This document shows, one piece after another, positions 7,533 through 16,085 of a stretch of DNA of 22,799 nt. The notes beneath the pieces are model-generated. The model searched no databases and had not been told where the DNA came from. It was given only the letters and a program-made list of their open reading frames with translations. Each line of letters opens with the position of its first letter. Positions within the stretch are counted from its first letter, which is position 1. The DNA lies in IMG/VR virus record IMGVR_UViG_3300044630_003140, positions 1-22,799 of that record; one strand, 5' to 3'. The position numbers were made by a program, and so were the translations under genes. The stretch comes from a virus.

Positions 7533-10286
7533 TTATACATTTGTTAATATCCAACCTTGTGTGCTGTTATAGTATACCAGTGTAAATGCGGCTCTGTCAG
7601 TAGTTACTGTCATATTGCTATTAGCACCTTGAATTTTACTACCATTTTTATCAACAGTAATTGCATGTGTACTTGCATTACCTGTACCATCAATAATCAT
7701 GACTTCATCACCTAATGTACCTGAAGCAGGTAACGTGATTGTTAAGTTAGATGAACTAGTGTCAACAATATATCTATAACCAGCTACTGCTGTTGTATTT
7801 GCACTTATTGCTGAATATGTCCAACTTGCTCCGGCACTAGTGCTAGTAGCTACAGCTACTGCTAACTCTCGTATTTGTATTGCTACACTACTTGCCGGTG
7901 CAGTTATAAATGTTAATGTTGAATCACTGATTGTATAATCAGTTGTTGGTGTTTGAAGAACACCGTCTAATGTTACTAAGACACTACTTACAGTAGACCC
8001 AGATGTTACCGTATAGTTAACTGTACTATTATCGCCGGTAGCTACCCTAGTTGTAAAACTACCACTACCTATAGGTAATCCATCAATTGTAGTAACTTCA
8101 ATGTTTGATCCATTTGCAGGAGAACTACCAAAGGTAAGATTTGCTCCACTTAGTGAATAACTGCCTCGGCTAACAAATGCACCGTTGTAATTAACAAATA
8201 CACTATTAATACTACTAGGAGGAACACTTAAAGTAAAGGTGTCTTGTACCCCATTACCGGTGAAGTTGTCCACTGCTATAGTAGTTGATACATTTCCACC
8301 TGATTGTGCTTCCCAACTTAAATTACCTGTACCATCAGTTGTTAGCACATAATCTGCTGATCCTCCCGGGATATGAAAATTACCAACATTACCTATTGTT
8401 ACGTTACTTGTATTACTAAAATTAATTATTCCGGTACTAGTGAGTCCAGTCAATGTACCCACACTTGTAATATTTGGTTGTGCGTTAGTAGAAACAGTAT
8501 TAGCTACACCTGAATATTCTGAGTATGCCCCATCAACAATAAACTGTCCACCAATTGGGTTAGTCAGTACCATTGAGTTTCCGGTAATACTAATATTACC
8601 GCCACCTAATTGAATTGTATTTCCACTTAAATACAAGTCTCTAAATCTATAATCACTGTTACCTAAATCATATGTAACATTTGATGTTGGTATTATATTA
8701 CCTGCAATACTCAAACCTGTTAATGTTCCTAGGCTTGTGATATTAGGTTGTGCTGCCGTTGTAACAGTATTTGCATTAGTTGCAGTTGGTACATAACCAG
8801 TTACATTAGCACCTGTGACATTTGTTAATGTAGCTCCGTTACCTATAAAATAATTAGCAGATACATTACTTGTATATGTTGGTAGATATGCGGCTACGTT
8901 TGTATTACTATATGTTCCGCTAATGCCGGTCAACTGACTACCATTACCAATAAAGTAATTAGCAGTAACTAGATTACCTAAATTAGCATTACCAGAACTG
9001 ATGTTGCCGGTGACTGCTAGACTAGTTAATGTACCTACACTAGTGATATTTGGTTGTGCGTTTGTTGTTACTGTACCTGCTGTATTTGCATTTGTTGCGT
9101 TTGGTACATAACCGGTTACGTTAGCGCCGGCAACACTTGTTAATGTTGAACCGTTACCAATAAAATATCCAGCACGAATATTACCAAAACTATTAAACGT
9201 GACAACTTCATTACTGATATTTACGTTACTACCAAAACCAAATTCACTATTTGAGTTATCCCATCCCATGAACGCATCGACAGTTTCGGTAGTATAGTAA
9301 TGTAATAAAGTGCCTCTGTCTTTGCCGTCATTACTTGATAGTGGCGCTCCATTTGCGCCACCGCCCATTTCAATAATAGGATCTTTTACATATAAATTTG
9401 TTACATTTGTATATTCTGTATTTCCACTAACAGTTAAATTTCCTGTTACAGTCGCATCACCTGATACAACTAATCCTGTTAATGAACCAAGTGAAGTAAT
9501 ATTAGGTTGTGCATTAGTTGTGACTGTGCCGGCAGTTGTCGCACTTGTTGCTGTGTTTGCTAAGTTTGCATTAGGTACATAACCAGTGACATTAGCTCCG
9601 GTAACACTAGTTAGTGTTGCACCATTACCAATAAAATAATTAGCAGAAACATTACCCGTGTATGTCGGTAAGTATGCGGCTACATTTGTATTACTATAAC
9701 TTGCAGGTAATCCGGTTAATTGACTACCGTTACCTATAAAATATGTTGCAGTGACATTACCTGCACCACTAGTTCCTACTGTTAAATTGCCGTAAATACC
9801 TGCATCGCCAGCTACGTTACCATACCTAGTAGTAATAGTGATAGTGCCTGTACTATCTTGTATATTTGCTGTTTTAATACCAGTGCCGGTTGCAGTTATT
9901 AATCCGGAAACAGTTAAACTACTTAATGTGCCTACACTTGTAATGTTGGGCTGAGCGGCTGTTGTTACGGTATCAGCAATAGTTGCTGAGTTAGCAATAT
10001 TTGCATTTGGTACATAACCAGTAACATTACTACCAGTTAAACTTGTTAATGTAGAGCCATTGCCAATAAAATAGTTTGCAGAGACATTACCTGTATAAGT
10101 TGGAAGATATGATTGTACATTAGCGTTTGAATAGGTGCCGCCCAAACTCCAAGCTGTGCCATTTGCGTATAATAAATTATTTGTTTTTACGTTACCTGCA
10201 CTTACATTAGCAGAGGCATCTATACTATTAACAGTGTAATTACCTGTTACGTCAATTCCTGATGCTTTTACAAACGTTAGTGCCAT
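7533..10286 (-). CDS. Repeat-built phage tail fibre, 917 residues
   Basis: The N-terminus is MALTFVKASGIDVTGNYTVN. Residues about 50-620 are built from fibre repeats of the form SANYFIGNGSTLTS, TGANVTGYVPNA and TVTTNAQPNITSVGTLTSL. One DPIIEMGGGANGAPL module (nucleotides 9132-9416) lies inside. A VGNFHIPGGSADYVLTTDG module then leads to two beta-sandwich repeats of about 65 residues (FTGNGVQDTFTLS and a second, diverged copy) and a C-terminal cap of about 100 residues ending in STQGWILTNV. By analogy, such repeats form long trimeric beta-structured fibres. No peptidase S74 chaperone domain is present. The ATG at 10286 follows AGGA by 7 bases. A host-recognition or distal tail role is inferred. 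It is a clear paralogue of the two giant fibres to the right. Confidence 0.82.
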   Translation of the reverse strand: MALTFVKASGIDVTGNYTVNSIDASANVSAGNVKTNNLLYANGTAWSLGGTYSNANVQSYLPTYTGNVSANYFIGNGSTLTSLTGSNVTGYVPNANIANSATIADTVTTAAQPNITSVGTLSSLTVSGLITATGTGIKTANIQDSTGTITITTRYGNVAGDAGIYGNLTVGTSGAGNVTATYFIGNGSQLTGLPASYSNTNVAAYLPTYTGNVSANYFIGNGATLTSVTGANVTGYVPNANLANTATSATTAGTVTTNAQPNITSLGSLTGLVVSGDATVTGNLTVSGNTEYTNVTNLYVKDPIIEMGGGANGAPLSSNDGKDRGTLLHYYTTETVDAFMGWDNSNSEFGFGSNVNISNEVVTFNSFGNIRAGYFIGNGSTLTSVAGANVTGYVPNATNANTAGTVTTNAQPNITSVGTLTSLAVTGNISSGNANLGNLVTANYFIGNGSQLTGISGTYSNTNVAAYLPTYTSNVSANYFIGNGATLTNVTGANVTGYVPTATNANTVTTAAQPNITSLGTLTGLSIAGNIIPTSNVTYDLGNSDYRFRDLYLSGNTIQLGGGNISITGNSMVLTNPIGGQFIVDGAYSEYSGVANTVSTNAQPNITSVGTLTGLTSTGIINFSNTSNVTIGNVGNFHIPGGSADYVLTTDGTGNLSWEAQSGGNVSTTIAVDNFTGNGVQDTFTLSVPPSSINSVFVNYNGAFVSRGSYSLSGANLTFGSSPANGSNIEVTTIDGLPIGSGSFTTRVATGDNSTVNYTVTSGSTVSSVLVTLDGVLQTPTTDYTISDSTLTFITAPASSVAIQIRELAVAVATSTSAGASWTYSAISANTTAVAGYRYIVDTSSSNLTITLPASGTLGDEVMIIDGTGNASTHAITVDKNGSKIQGANSNMTVTTDRAAFTLVYYNSTQGWILTNV
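9132..9416 (-). repeat. DPIIEMGGG module, copy 1 of 3
   Basis: This module of about 95 residues (NVTNLYVKDPIIEMGGGANG, then DGKDRGTLLHYYTTE, then AFMGWDNSNSEF) is inside the 917-residue fibre. It also occurs at 21125-21409 and 22337-22621 in the rightmost fibre gene, with different flanking repeats. Confidence 0.8.
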
Positions 10287-10317
10287 TTTATTATCCTATA
10301 TTTTATTTAGCATATTA

Positions 10318-13300
10318 TTATTTACCAATAAACGCACTTGTAGGTGCCGTGAAGTTACTTGTATAACGTGCGTATCCTTTTGTGATTCTTAGGTCGTCTA
10401 TGTATCCGCTCATGAATTGTGTTAATGAGCCCGAATCCGAACCGATTATCAATGCGTTTGTTGGGTAATTTATTGAGTCAGTAAAGTTAACGCCATTTTG
10501 TGTACCATTAATATACATCTTAGTGACACCACTACCTCTAACTAATGCAACGTGATACCACTGCCCTAGTGTCAGTGCATTACTAGTTATTCTTCCGGAA
10601 CCACTATAATACTGTAGTGTACCGGAGGTCAGCCATAATATACCAGTATTAAAATCAATTATTCTACCTCCAGTACTGTTAAAATATACCCATGCTTCCC
10701 AAGTAAAGTCACCAGTACCAAACGCAAACGCTACACTGCTAGGTACCTTCAAATAATCTCCGGTGCCATCAAAATAGATACTACTGTTATTATACTTTTT
10801 AACACTAGTGCTTAATTGTGTGTTACCTACAGTTTCTAATACATTACTACCATGTAAATCAATTATACCACCGTTATTGAAGTTTAGTAACAAAGTTGTG
10901 TTTGGTATTGCTGTTACTGATGTTGTTGGTGGGATGAAATTACTGGTGTATAATGCAAAGCCTTTAGTTATACGAAGATCGGATAGATAACCGGTTAAGA
11001 TGTTATCAGCAGTTGAGATAATTAACGTTCCACCCGAAGCTATGTTTGTGCTATGTGTAAATGTTCCCGAAGCAACTCCATTAATATACCAAGCTGTACC
11101 GCTAGCGGAAGTTGATGTTCTTACTAAGGTGATGTTAGTCCAACTGTTAAGAGGTATTGATGTTGAACAAGTACTACCAGCAATAGTTGTGTTATTATTG
11201 ATTGTAAGTACACCTACTGCTGATAAATCCATACTAAAATCAGTTGAATCAGTCCCGCGTACAAACAACCTAGTCATTCCCGGTGCCGCTGTGCGATAAA
11301 TCCAAAATTCAATAGTATAGGCATTTGTGCCAAAACCTACAGTTGATCCGGATACTGTTAAATAGTCACCAGTACCATCAAAGTATGCACTACCACCCTG
11401 TAAATTTGAAGTATAACTTGTTGTACTCTGTGCGGTGTATCCAAATGGGTTGAATATTCTTGGTACAACATTACCATTAGCTGTTAATGTAAATCTATTA
11501 GTTGAGTTATCAATCATTGTAGTTGATTGACAGGTCAACAATGATACTTGACTTGCAGTTGCACCTTGGCTTGTTGTTGTCAATGGTGTTGTACTTGGTG
11601 TAAATGCCGATGTGTATAGTGCAGTGCCCTTGACCACTCGTAAATTAGAAATATATTGACTATTGGGGTTTAATATAATTGTTCCCGATGATGCATAGTT
11701 GGTTGCAATAGCACCGGATGCTGCCAATGCACCATTCTTGAAAATATAACCAGTACCGCTACTTCTAGTAAATGCCCAGTGTTCCCATACTCCTGCAACA
11801 GGTAAAACACTAGATGATGTTAAATCACTTCCGACATTGTATCTAGCAATTTGTACGCCATTACTAACAAAGTATATGCTGAATTCCCCGTTACTATTTG
11901 AACGGAAAATGTTACCCGGCACGGTTGTACTCAATGTTGTGCCTATTAAATAACTCCAAAATTCTACGGTAAAATCACCGGTACCAAATGCTAAGGAAGA
12001 TGATGTTATAGTGAGATAAGAACTAGTATCAAAGTAATTACTATAACTGATCGGTACTGCTTCAGGTATACTACCAAATGGTGAATAGGCTTGAACTGAT
12101 ACATCACCGTTTCTAGTTAATGTAAAATTGTTTATTGAATTGTCAATCAATCTGTTACTTTGACATGTTAATAAACTTGTGTTTGCAATTGCTGTTAGTG
12201 GAGTTGTACTTGGTGTAAATGTAGAAGTATATAACGCAGTACCTTTAACTATTCTAAGGTTAGAAACGTAGCCTAGAATACTACTATTGAAGTGTTGTCC
12301 TATAATTAATCCAGAATCTGAAGAAGGAGTTCCTGAAACTGCTGTGGATGTAGTACCTACTCCATTCACGTATATTCTAATACCGTTACTATCTTTTACA
12401 AAAGCTATATGACTCCATTGATTTAAAGATATCGTTTCAGTAGAGTCAACAGTAACGGAGCCTCCATTAAAATATTTAAACCTAACAGTTCCGTTTGTAT
12501 TTGGACCAAAACTCCAATAATTAGTACTAGATCCGGCTGCCATATTTCCAATTAAACACGGATTAGTATTTGTCAACCAGGTAGAAAGATTTGTTGGATA
12601 TACCCATGCATCTATGGTAAAATCTGTCGTCCACCATTGATTTTGTGTTGATGTTGTCGGTACAGACAAATAATCCCCAGTGCCATCAAAATAATTACTC
12701 CAACCAGTAACACTATAAGGACTAAATGATCCTTGACTTGTATTACCAAATCGTGTGATAATGTTATTGAAATTACTGTTATCTATAATAGCTTGATTAG
12801 TTGCGCCACCGTTATATTGTAGTGTTAATAACTGTGTATTTGCTACTGCTGTTAGTGGACTTGTGGGTGGGGTGAACGCTGAGGTATATACTGCTGTACC
12901 TTTAACTATACGTAAATCTGAAATATATCCTAACAAGGGCGCAATCGCATGAACAGTATCACCGATAACTAATCCAGCAGTTCTGTCTAAATTCACACTA
13001 TACGATGCGGAGTATCCTTGTACCCCATTAACAAACATTTTTAAAACCCCTGAAGTTCTTACTGCTGCCACATGACTCCATGAATTTAAGGTAACAGCCA
13101 CAGATGAGGCGTAAGAGGTGCCGTCATATAAATAAGGGAAATTACTAGCGTCTATACCTAAGAACCAAGGTGTTGCGGTTGCGCCACTTCTTGCATCTAA
13201 TAAACCATCATTTTCAGCAGAGGTTTTATAAACCCACATTTCAATTGTAAATTCCCCTGTACCAAAAGAAAGACCCGGAGTAAGAGATGATATAGTTAAC

Positions 13301-15021
13301 GTATCCCCAGTACCATCAAAATATGTACTACCATAAGTGCTGTAACTACTGTTTGTAGTGAATGGTGTTGCTGGACTGATTGATGTATCACCAGCTTTAG
13401 TAATTGTGAAATTGTTAGTTGAGTTATCAATTAACCTATTACTTTGACATGTTAATAAACTTGTATTTGCTATTGCAGTTAGTGGTGTTGTGCTTGGTGT
13501 GAATGTTGAGGTATAGACTGCGGTACCTTTAACTACTCGTAGGTTAGAAATATATCCAGTTAATACATTAGCTGGCGCTTGAAAGTCATTACTTGCTATA
13601 AACCATGTACCACTAGTGGTTGAATAGTTGGTTGAATCTGTTGTTGTGGCTCTACTGACGCCATCAACATACATAGTGATTGCACTGGAACCATTTCTAA
13701 CAATAGCACAATGATGCCATGTATTATCACAAACTACCACAGAAGTTCCTATATCAGTAGATCCATATCTTAATGCGCCGGCTGTTGTGGTACCATTATA
13801 TCCACCGGTTGTAATATGTAATGAAGTGATTGCCGCACGACCGGACAAAATAAATTTGTCATTATTCAATGGAGCATTGATCCAAAATTCTATAGTAAAT
13901 GATCCTGTACCAAATGCAAAAGCACTGTTGTTTGGGAAAGTAAGGTAATCCCCGGTACCATCAAAATAATTACTGTAATATCCCGGTGTATATGGATTAA
14001 ACAATACAGGTTTTGTATCACCTCGGATAGTCAATCCAAAACTATTTGTACTTGCATCACTAATAAACGGCATAACAGTTGTTTCTCCACTCAATAGTAA
14101 GGTAACGTATTTAAAATATAGATCATTTATTTCCACAATCCATGTAATTGTTCGTTGATTAGTACGATTTGTTGTTGCGGCTGTGGCTGTTAATAAAGTT
14201 GTAGTAGTGCCAGCTATAGTTGGGGTACCACTGATTGTCGCAGTACTTAACGTCAGTCCAGTAGGTAGACTATTTGCAGTATATGTAATGCTTTTTCCGG
14301 CTGCGCTGGTTGCACTTAATGTATTAGAGTATGCGGTTCCATCTAAATTGATACTTGTATTGCTACTTGGATTACTCCATGTAACATTGTCGGTATTGAT
14401 GGTTAGGGTAAACGTTCTAGTAACATCTTGTAACTCAGCATCAGTTGCAGTTACACCAAATGTATATGTTGTACTTGCACTATCAACTGGTGCAGTACCT
14501 GTAATTACACCATTTGCGTATAATGTTGCTCCACTAGGCAAACTTCCACTAGCTAAACTATATGTTATTGCGCTATCACTTGTTGCAATAACTTGAGTGC
14601 TTATTGAATTGGTTTCATATATATTACCAATACTACCGGCTGCAGTTGTATATGTTGGGACGCTAGAATAAACAAGTCCGGGCACTAATATAGCGGCACC
14701 ACCTGTACTGTTATAAACAATTAAACTATAACTTCCACCGGCAAGTGCAGGGCTTGTAAAACTTATTTGTGTTGGATTAACTAATGTTACTGGACTTATT
14801 GTAGAACCACTTACTGTTGCGGCTACTCCACTGGCAAATCCAGTACCATTAACTAACACAGTTTGACCTCCGGCAGGGTCTAAAGCAGTATCATCAGTAC
14901 CAGTTATACTCCAACCAGTTATAGTTGGTTGTGGATATAGATTTTGTACAAAGCTGGTTTGTAAATTAACAGTACCTTGATTATCGCCTGCTCTTTTACC
15001 ACGAAAGCCACTGTTAAACAT
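10318..15021 (-). CDS. Giant multi-lectin phage adhesin (IPT/TIG, Ig-like, six LamG-like domains), 1567 residues
   Basis: Domain order: a short leader (MFNSGFRGKRAGDNQGTV); an IPT/TIG-like domain at about 32-120 (GGQTVLVNGTGF, then GSYSLIVYNSTGG); two putative-Ig (He_PIG)-like domains at about 121-210 and 211-300 (LPSGATLYANGVITGTAP; LPTGLTLSTATISGTPT); and six concanavalin A/LamG-like domains at about 351-509, 566-720, 776-937, 995-1143, 1212-1364 and 1415-1561. Each LamG unit opens with YFDGTGDYL or a variant, continues FGTGDFTIEFW, and closes with ISNLRVVKGTAVYTSTFTP. Linkers carry LLTCQS and IDNSTNNFT. By family knowledge, LamG domains bind glycans or other surface ligands, so receptor binding is likely but inferred. 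Start ATG 15021 overlaps the upstream stop as TAATG, with GGAGGA about 10 bases upstream. No catalytic glycosidase motif is seen. Confidence 0.85.
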   Translation of the reverse strand: MFNSGFRGKRAGDNQGTVNLQTSFVQNLYPQPTITGWSITGTDDTALDPAGGQTVLVNGTGFASGVAATVSGSTISPVTLVNPTQISFTSPALAGGSYSLIVYNSTGGAAILVPGLVYSSVPTYTTAAGSIGNIYETNSISTQVIATSDSAITYSLASGSLPSGATLYANGVITGTAPVDSASTTYTFGVTATDAELQDVTRTFTLTINTDNVTWSNPSSNTSINLDGTAYSNTLSATSAAGKSITYTANSLPTGLTLSTATISGTPTIAGTTTTLLTATAATTNRTNQRTITWIVEINDLYFKYVTLLLSGETTVMPFISDASTNSFGLTIRGDTKPVLFNPYTPGYYSNYFDGTGDYLTFPNNSAFAFGTGSFTIEFWINAPLNNDKFILSGRAAITSLHITTGGYNGTTTAGALRYGSTDIGTSVVVCDNTWHHCAIVRNGSSAITMYVDGVSRATTTDSTNYSTTSGTWFIASNDFQAPANVLTGYISNLRVVKGTAVYTSTFTPSTTPLTAIANTSLLTCQSNRLIDNSTNNFTITKAGDTSISPATPFTTNSSYSTYGSTYFDGTGDTLTISSLTPGLSFGTGEFTIEMWVYKTSAENDGLLDARSGATATPWFLGIDASNFPYLYDGTSYASSVAVTLNSWSHVAAVRTSGVLKMFVNGVQGYSASYSVNLDRTAGLVIGDTVHAIAPLLGYISDLRIVKGTAVYTSAFTPPTSPLTAVANTQLLTLQYNGGATNQAIIDNSNFNNIITRFGNTSQGSFSPYSVTGWSNYFDGTGDYLSVPTTSTQNQWWTTDFTIDAWVYPTNLSTWLTNTNPCLIGNMAAGSSTNYWSFGPNTNGTVRFKYFNGGSVTVDSTETISLNQWSHIAFVKDSNGIRIYVNGVGTTSTAVSGTPSSDSGLIIGQHFNSSILGYVSNLRIVKGTALYTSTFTPSTTPLTAIANTSLLTCQSNRLIDNSINNFTLTRNGDVSVQAYSPFGSIPEAVPISYSNYFDTSSYLTITSSSLAFGTGDFTVEFWSYLIGTTLSTTVPGNIFRSNSNGEFSIYFVSNGVQIARYNVGSDLTSSSVLPVAGVWEHWAFTRSSGTGYIFKNGALAASGAIATNYASSGTIILNPNSQYISNLRVVKGTALYTSAFTPSTTPLTTTSQGATASQVSLLTCQSTTMIDNSTNRFTLTANGNVVPRIFNPFGYTAQSTTSYTSNLQGGSAYFDGTGDYLTVSGSTVGFGTNAYTIEFWIYRTAAPGMTRLFVRGTDSTDFSMDLSAVGVLTINNNTTIAGSTCSTSIPLNSWTNITLVRTSTSASGTAWYINGVASGTFTHSTNIASGGTLIISTADNILTGYLSDLRITKGFALYTSNFIPPTTSVTAIPNTTLLLNFNNGGIIDLHGSNVLETVGNTQLSTSVKKYNNSSIYFDGTGDYLKVPSSVAFAFGTGDFTWEAWVYFNSTGGRIIDFNTGILWLTSGTLQYYSGSGRITSNALTLGQWYHVALVRGSGVTKMYINGTQNGVNFTDSINYPTNALIIGSDSGSLTQFMSGYIDDLRITKGYARYTSNFTAPTSAFIGK
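10339..13971 (-). repeat. Six tandem LamG-like lectin repeats with linkers
   Basis: The approximate units are 13495-13971, 12862-13326, 12211-12696, 11593-12039, 10930-11388 and 10339-10779. The repeat period is about 200-220 residues. Linkers after units 1, 3 and 4 carry LLTCQS followed by IDNS; units 2, 5 and 6 have diverged there. Unit 4 has lost the GTG of YFDGTGDYL (it reads YFDTSSYL). Confidence 0.85.
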
Positions 15022-15380
15022 TAGCTAATTTCCTCCCATGTAGCTATTGCTTCAAGTCTTGAATTAGCGTTTGCAGTCAATCTGATACTATCACCTTCTA
15101 ATAAGTAAAGACTTAATGTTTTATCAATTGGTGTATATGCAGTATTGATTGAAATTGCAATATTGTTAATTAATCTATATGCGGTAGAACTACGATATAA
15201 ATCCACTGTTACTGTTGCGCTATTGCTAGCATCAACATTTGATATAGTTATTGCATTTACTTTGTAAATTTTTCCACTAGCGACACTGTTTGTTATTATT
15301 GCTGTTGCAGATGTTGTTACAGCTTGTACTGCTGTGTTTCCATATATGTTTGCTACTTGTACTATATTTGGGTTTGCCAT
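15021..15380 (-). CDS. Small beta-rich virion-type protein, 119 residues
   Basis: MANPNIVQVANIYGNTAVQA is followed by alternating beta-strand-like segments (SGKIYKVNAITISNVD, then SATVTVDLYRS), a turn, LYLLEGDSIRLTANA, and a final ATWEEIS. Length and pattern suit a single beta-sandwich. By memory of the family, similar short proteins occur beside tail genes in large marine phages, but I cannot name its exact role. Its ribosome site AAGGA (7 bases upstream of ATG 15380) overlaps the TAA stop of the preceding 210-residue gene. Its own 3' end holds the GGAGGA ribosome site and TAATG overlap for the giant lectin adhesin, so it is embedded in a tightly coupled trio. It may be a head-to-fibre connector or a small tail protein; that is inference. 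Confidence 0.75.
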   Translation of the reverse strand: MANPNIVQVANIYGNTAVQAVTTSATAIITNSVASGKIYKVNAITISNVDASNSATVTVDLYRSSTAYRLINNIAISINTAYTPIDKTLSLYLLEGDSIRLTANANSRLEAIATWEEIS

Positions 15381-15389
15381 AATTGTTCC

Positions 15390-16022
15390 TTAAAATCCAA
15401 AAACCAACGCCATGGCGATAGCTTTTCCTGTTGACGCTACTGGTGCGCCGTTTGATGTGATATTTGTTGCGTTTAATGTATTAGTTGATTTATTGAATGT
15501 TAGATTAGCACTTCCACCAGGTGATCCACTGTCATTAAATATAATTTGAGTGTTACTACCAGACAATACACCGGCCGTAAATGTAGTAACATCAATCTGT
15601 GCACCATTTATTGGTGTTCCTAATAAGGTTAATGTGTCTCCGGATACATCATATGATGAGCGTGTTTGTATTACACCATCAATATTAACGATAACTGCAT
15701 TGTCACCCTGGGGTGTTGTTGAAAGAGTATATGTGTTTCCTGTGCCGTTTGCGGTAAAAATATCGGCTACCACATTAACATTAGCGTTACCTCCGCTACC
15801 TGTCTGCGCTTCCCAACTTAAATTACCTGTACCATCAGTTGTTAGTACATAATTGGCGGAACCGCCTGTAATAGTTATATTACCAACGGCTCCTAAATTT
15901 GCTGAATCTGTGGCAACAATATTTCCTGTAAATGTGCTTGCAACTACACTGCTATTACTAGCATGTAATAGTATATTGCCGGTCGAAAGACCGTTCTTTA
16001 CGTTAAAATATTTAATTGTCAC
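15390..16022 (-). CDS. Short fibre paralogue, 210 residues
   Basis: This is a compact relative of the long fibres. Its N-terminus MTIKYFNVKNGLSTGNI aligns with the 1047-residue fibre (MTTLYFNVKQGIQTGNV). It then has a VGNITITGGSANYVLTTDG module, one beta-sandwich repeat of about 65 residues (IFTANGTGNTYTLS, then VIVNIDGVIQT), an NTQIIFNDSGSPGG segment, and a C-terminus GKAIAMALVFGF. The long stacks of GNG repeats are absent. The start is GTG 16022; alignment with the paralogue places it exactly here. The only nearby ATG, 12 bases upstream, is out of frame and stops after three codons. A fair ribosome site, AGGGAA, lies 9 bases upstream. It is the first gene after the structured spacer, so it may be the first cistron of a transcript. 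Role inferred: fibre base, adaptor or minor fibre. Confidence 0.8.
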   Translation of the reverse strand: MTIKYFNVKNGLSTGNILLHASNSSVVASTFTGNIVATDSANLGAVGNITITGGSANYVLTTDGTGNLSWEAQTGSGGNANVNVVADIFTANGTGNTYTLSTTPQGDNAVIVNIDGVIQTRSSYDVSGDTLTLLGTPINGAQIDVTTFTAGVLSGSNTQIIFNDSGSPGGSANLTFNKSTNTLNATNITSNGAPVASTGKAIAMALVFGF

Positions 16023-16085
16023 AGTTCCATATTCCCTGTTTTAGTTAGAGGATTTCTCCTCTAACTGTTATTTATGATTAATCAT
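16023..16085 (-). promoter_or_regulatory. Structured 63-base spacer with possible late promoter
   Basis: This is the longest gap in the window. It holds a 12-base perfect palindrome (16074-16085) directly after the stop of the 1047-residue gene, then CATAAATA on the minus strand (16069-16076), a 7-of-8 match to the T4 late promoter box TATAAATA, then a perfect hairpin (16043-16066), then the ribosome site of the next gene. A late promoter here would start transcription near 16063, inside the first arm of the hairpin. The match is short and the DNA AT-rich, so the promoter call is weak. Confidence 0.4.
16043..16066 (-). other. Perfect 10-bp stem, GAAA tetraloop RNA hairpin
   Basis: On the minus (transcribed) strand, AGTTAGAGGA, loop GAAA, TCCTCTAACT form an uninterrupted 10-bp stem with a GNRA-type loop. 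It is followed by AAAACAGGG rather than a T tract, so it does not look like an intrinsic terminator in the direction of the genes. It could be an RNA processing, stability or 5'-end element. Confidence 0.7.

Noticed and set aside
14183-14596. Plus-strand open frame of 137 codons, and other plus-strand frames such as 1417-1683, 6165-6464, 10808-11299 and 15550-16044
   Set aside because: All lie opposite well-supported minus-strand genes with recognisable domains. Their hydrophobic, Val/Pro-rich translations are those expected from the complement of Thr/Ser/Asn/Gly-rich coding DNA.
15980-15993. Small perfect hairpin (5-bp stem, GAAA loop on the plus strand)
   Set aside because: It lies inside the coding sequence of the 210-residue protein and is short enough to occur by chance.
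16043-16066. Intrinsic terminator
   Set aside because: In the direction of the genes the stem is followed by AAAACAGGG, not a T tract. On the plus strand it is followed by a weakly T-rich stretch, but no plus-strand gene ends there.
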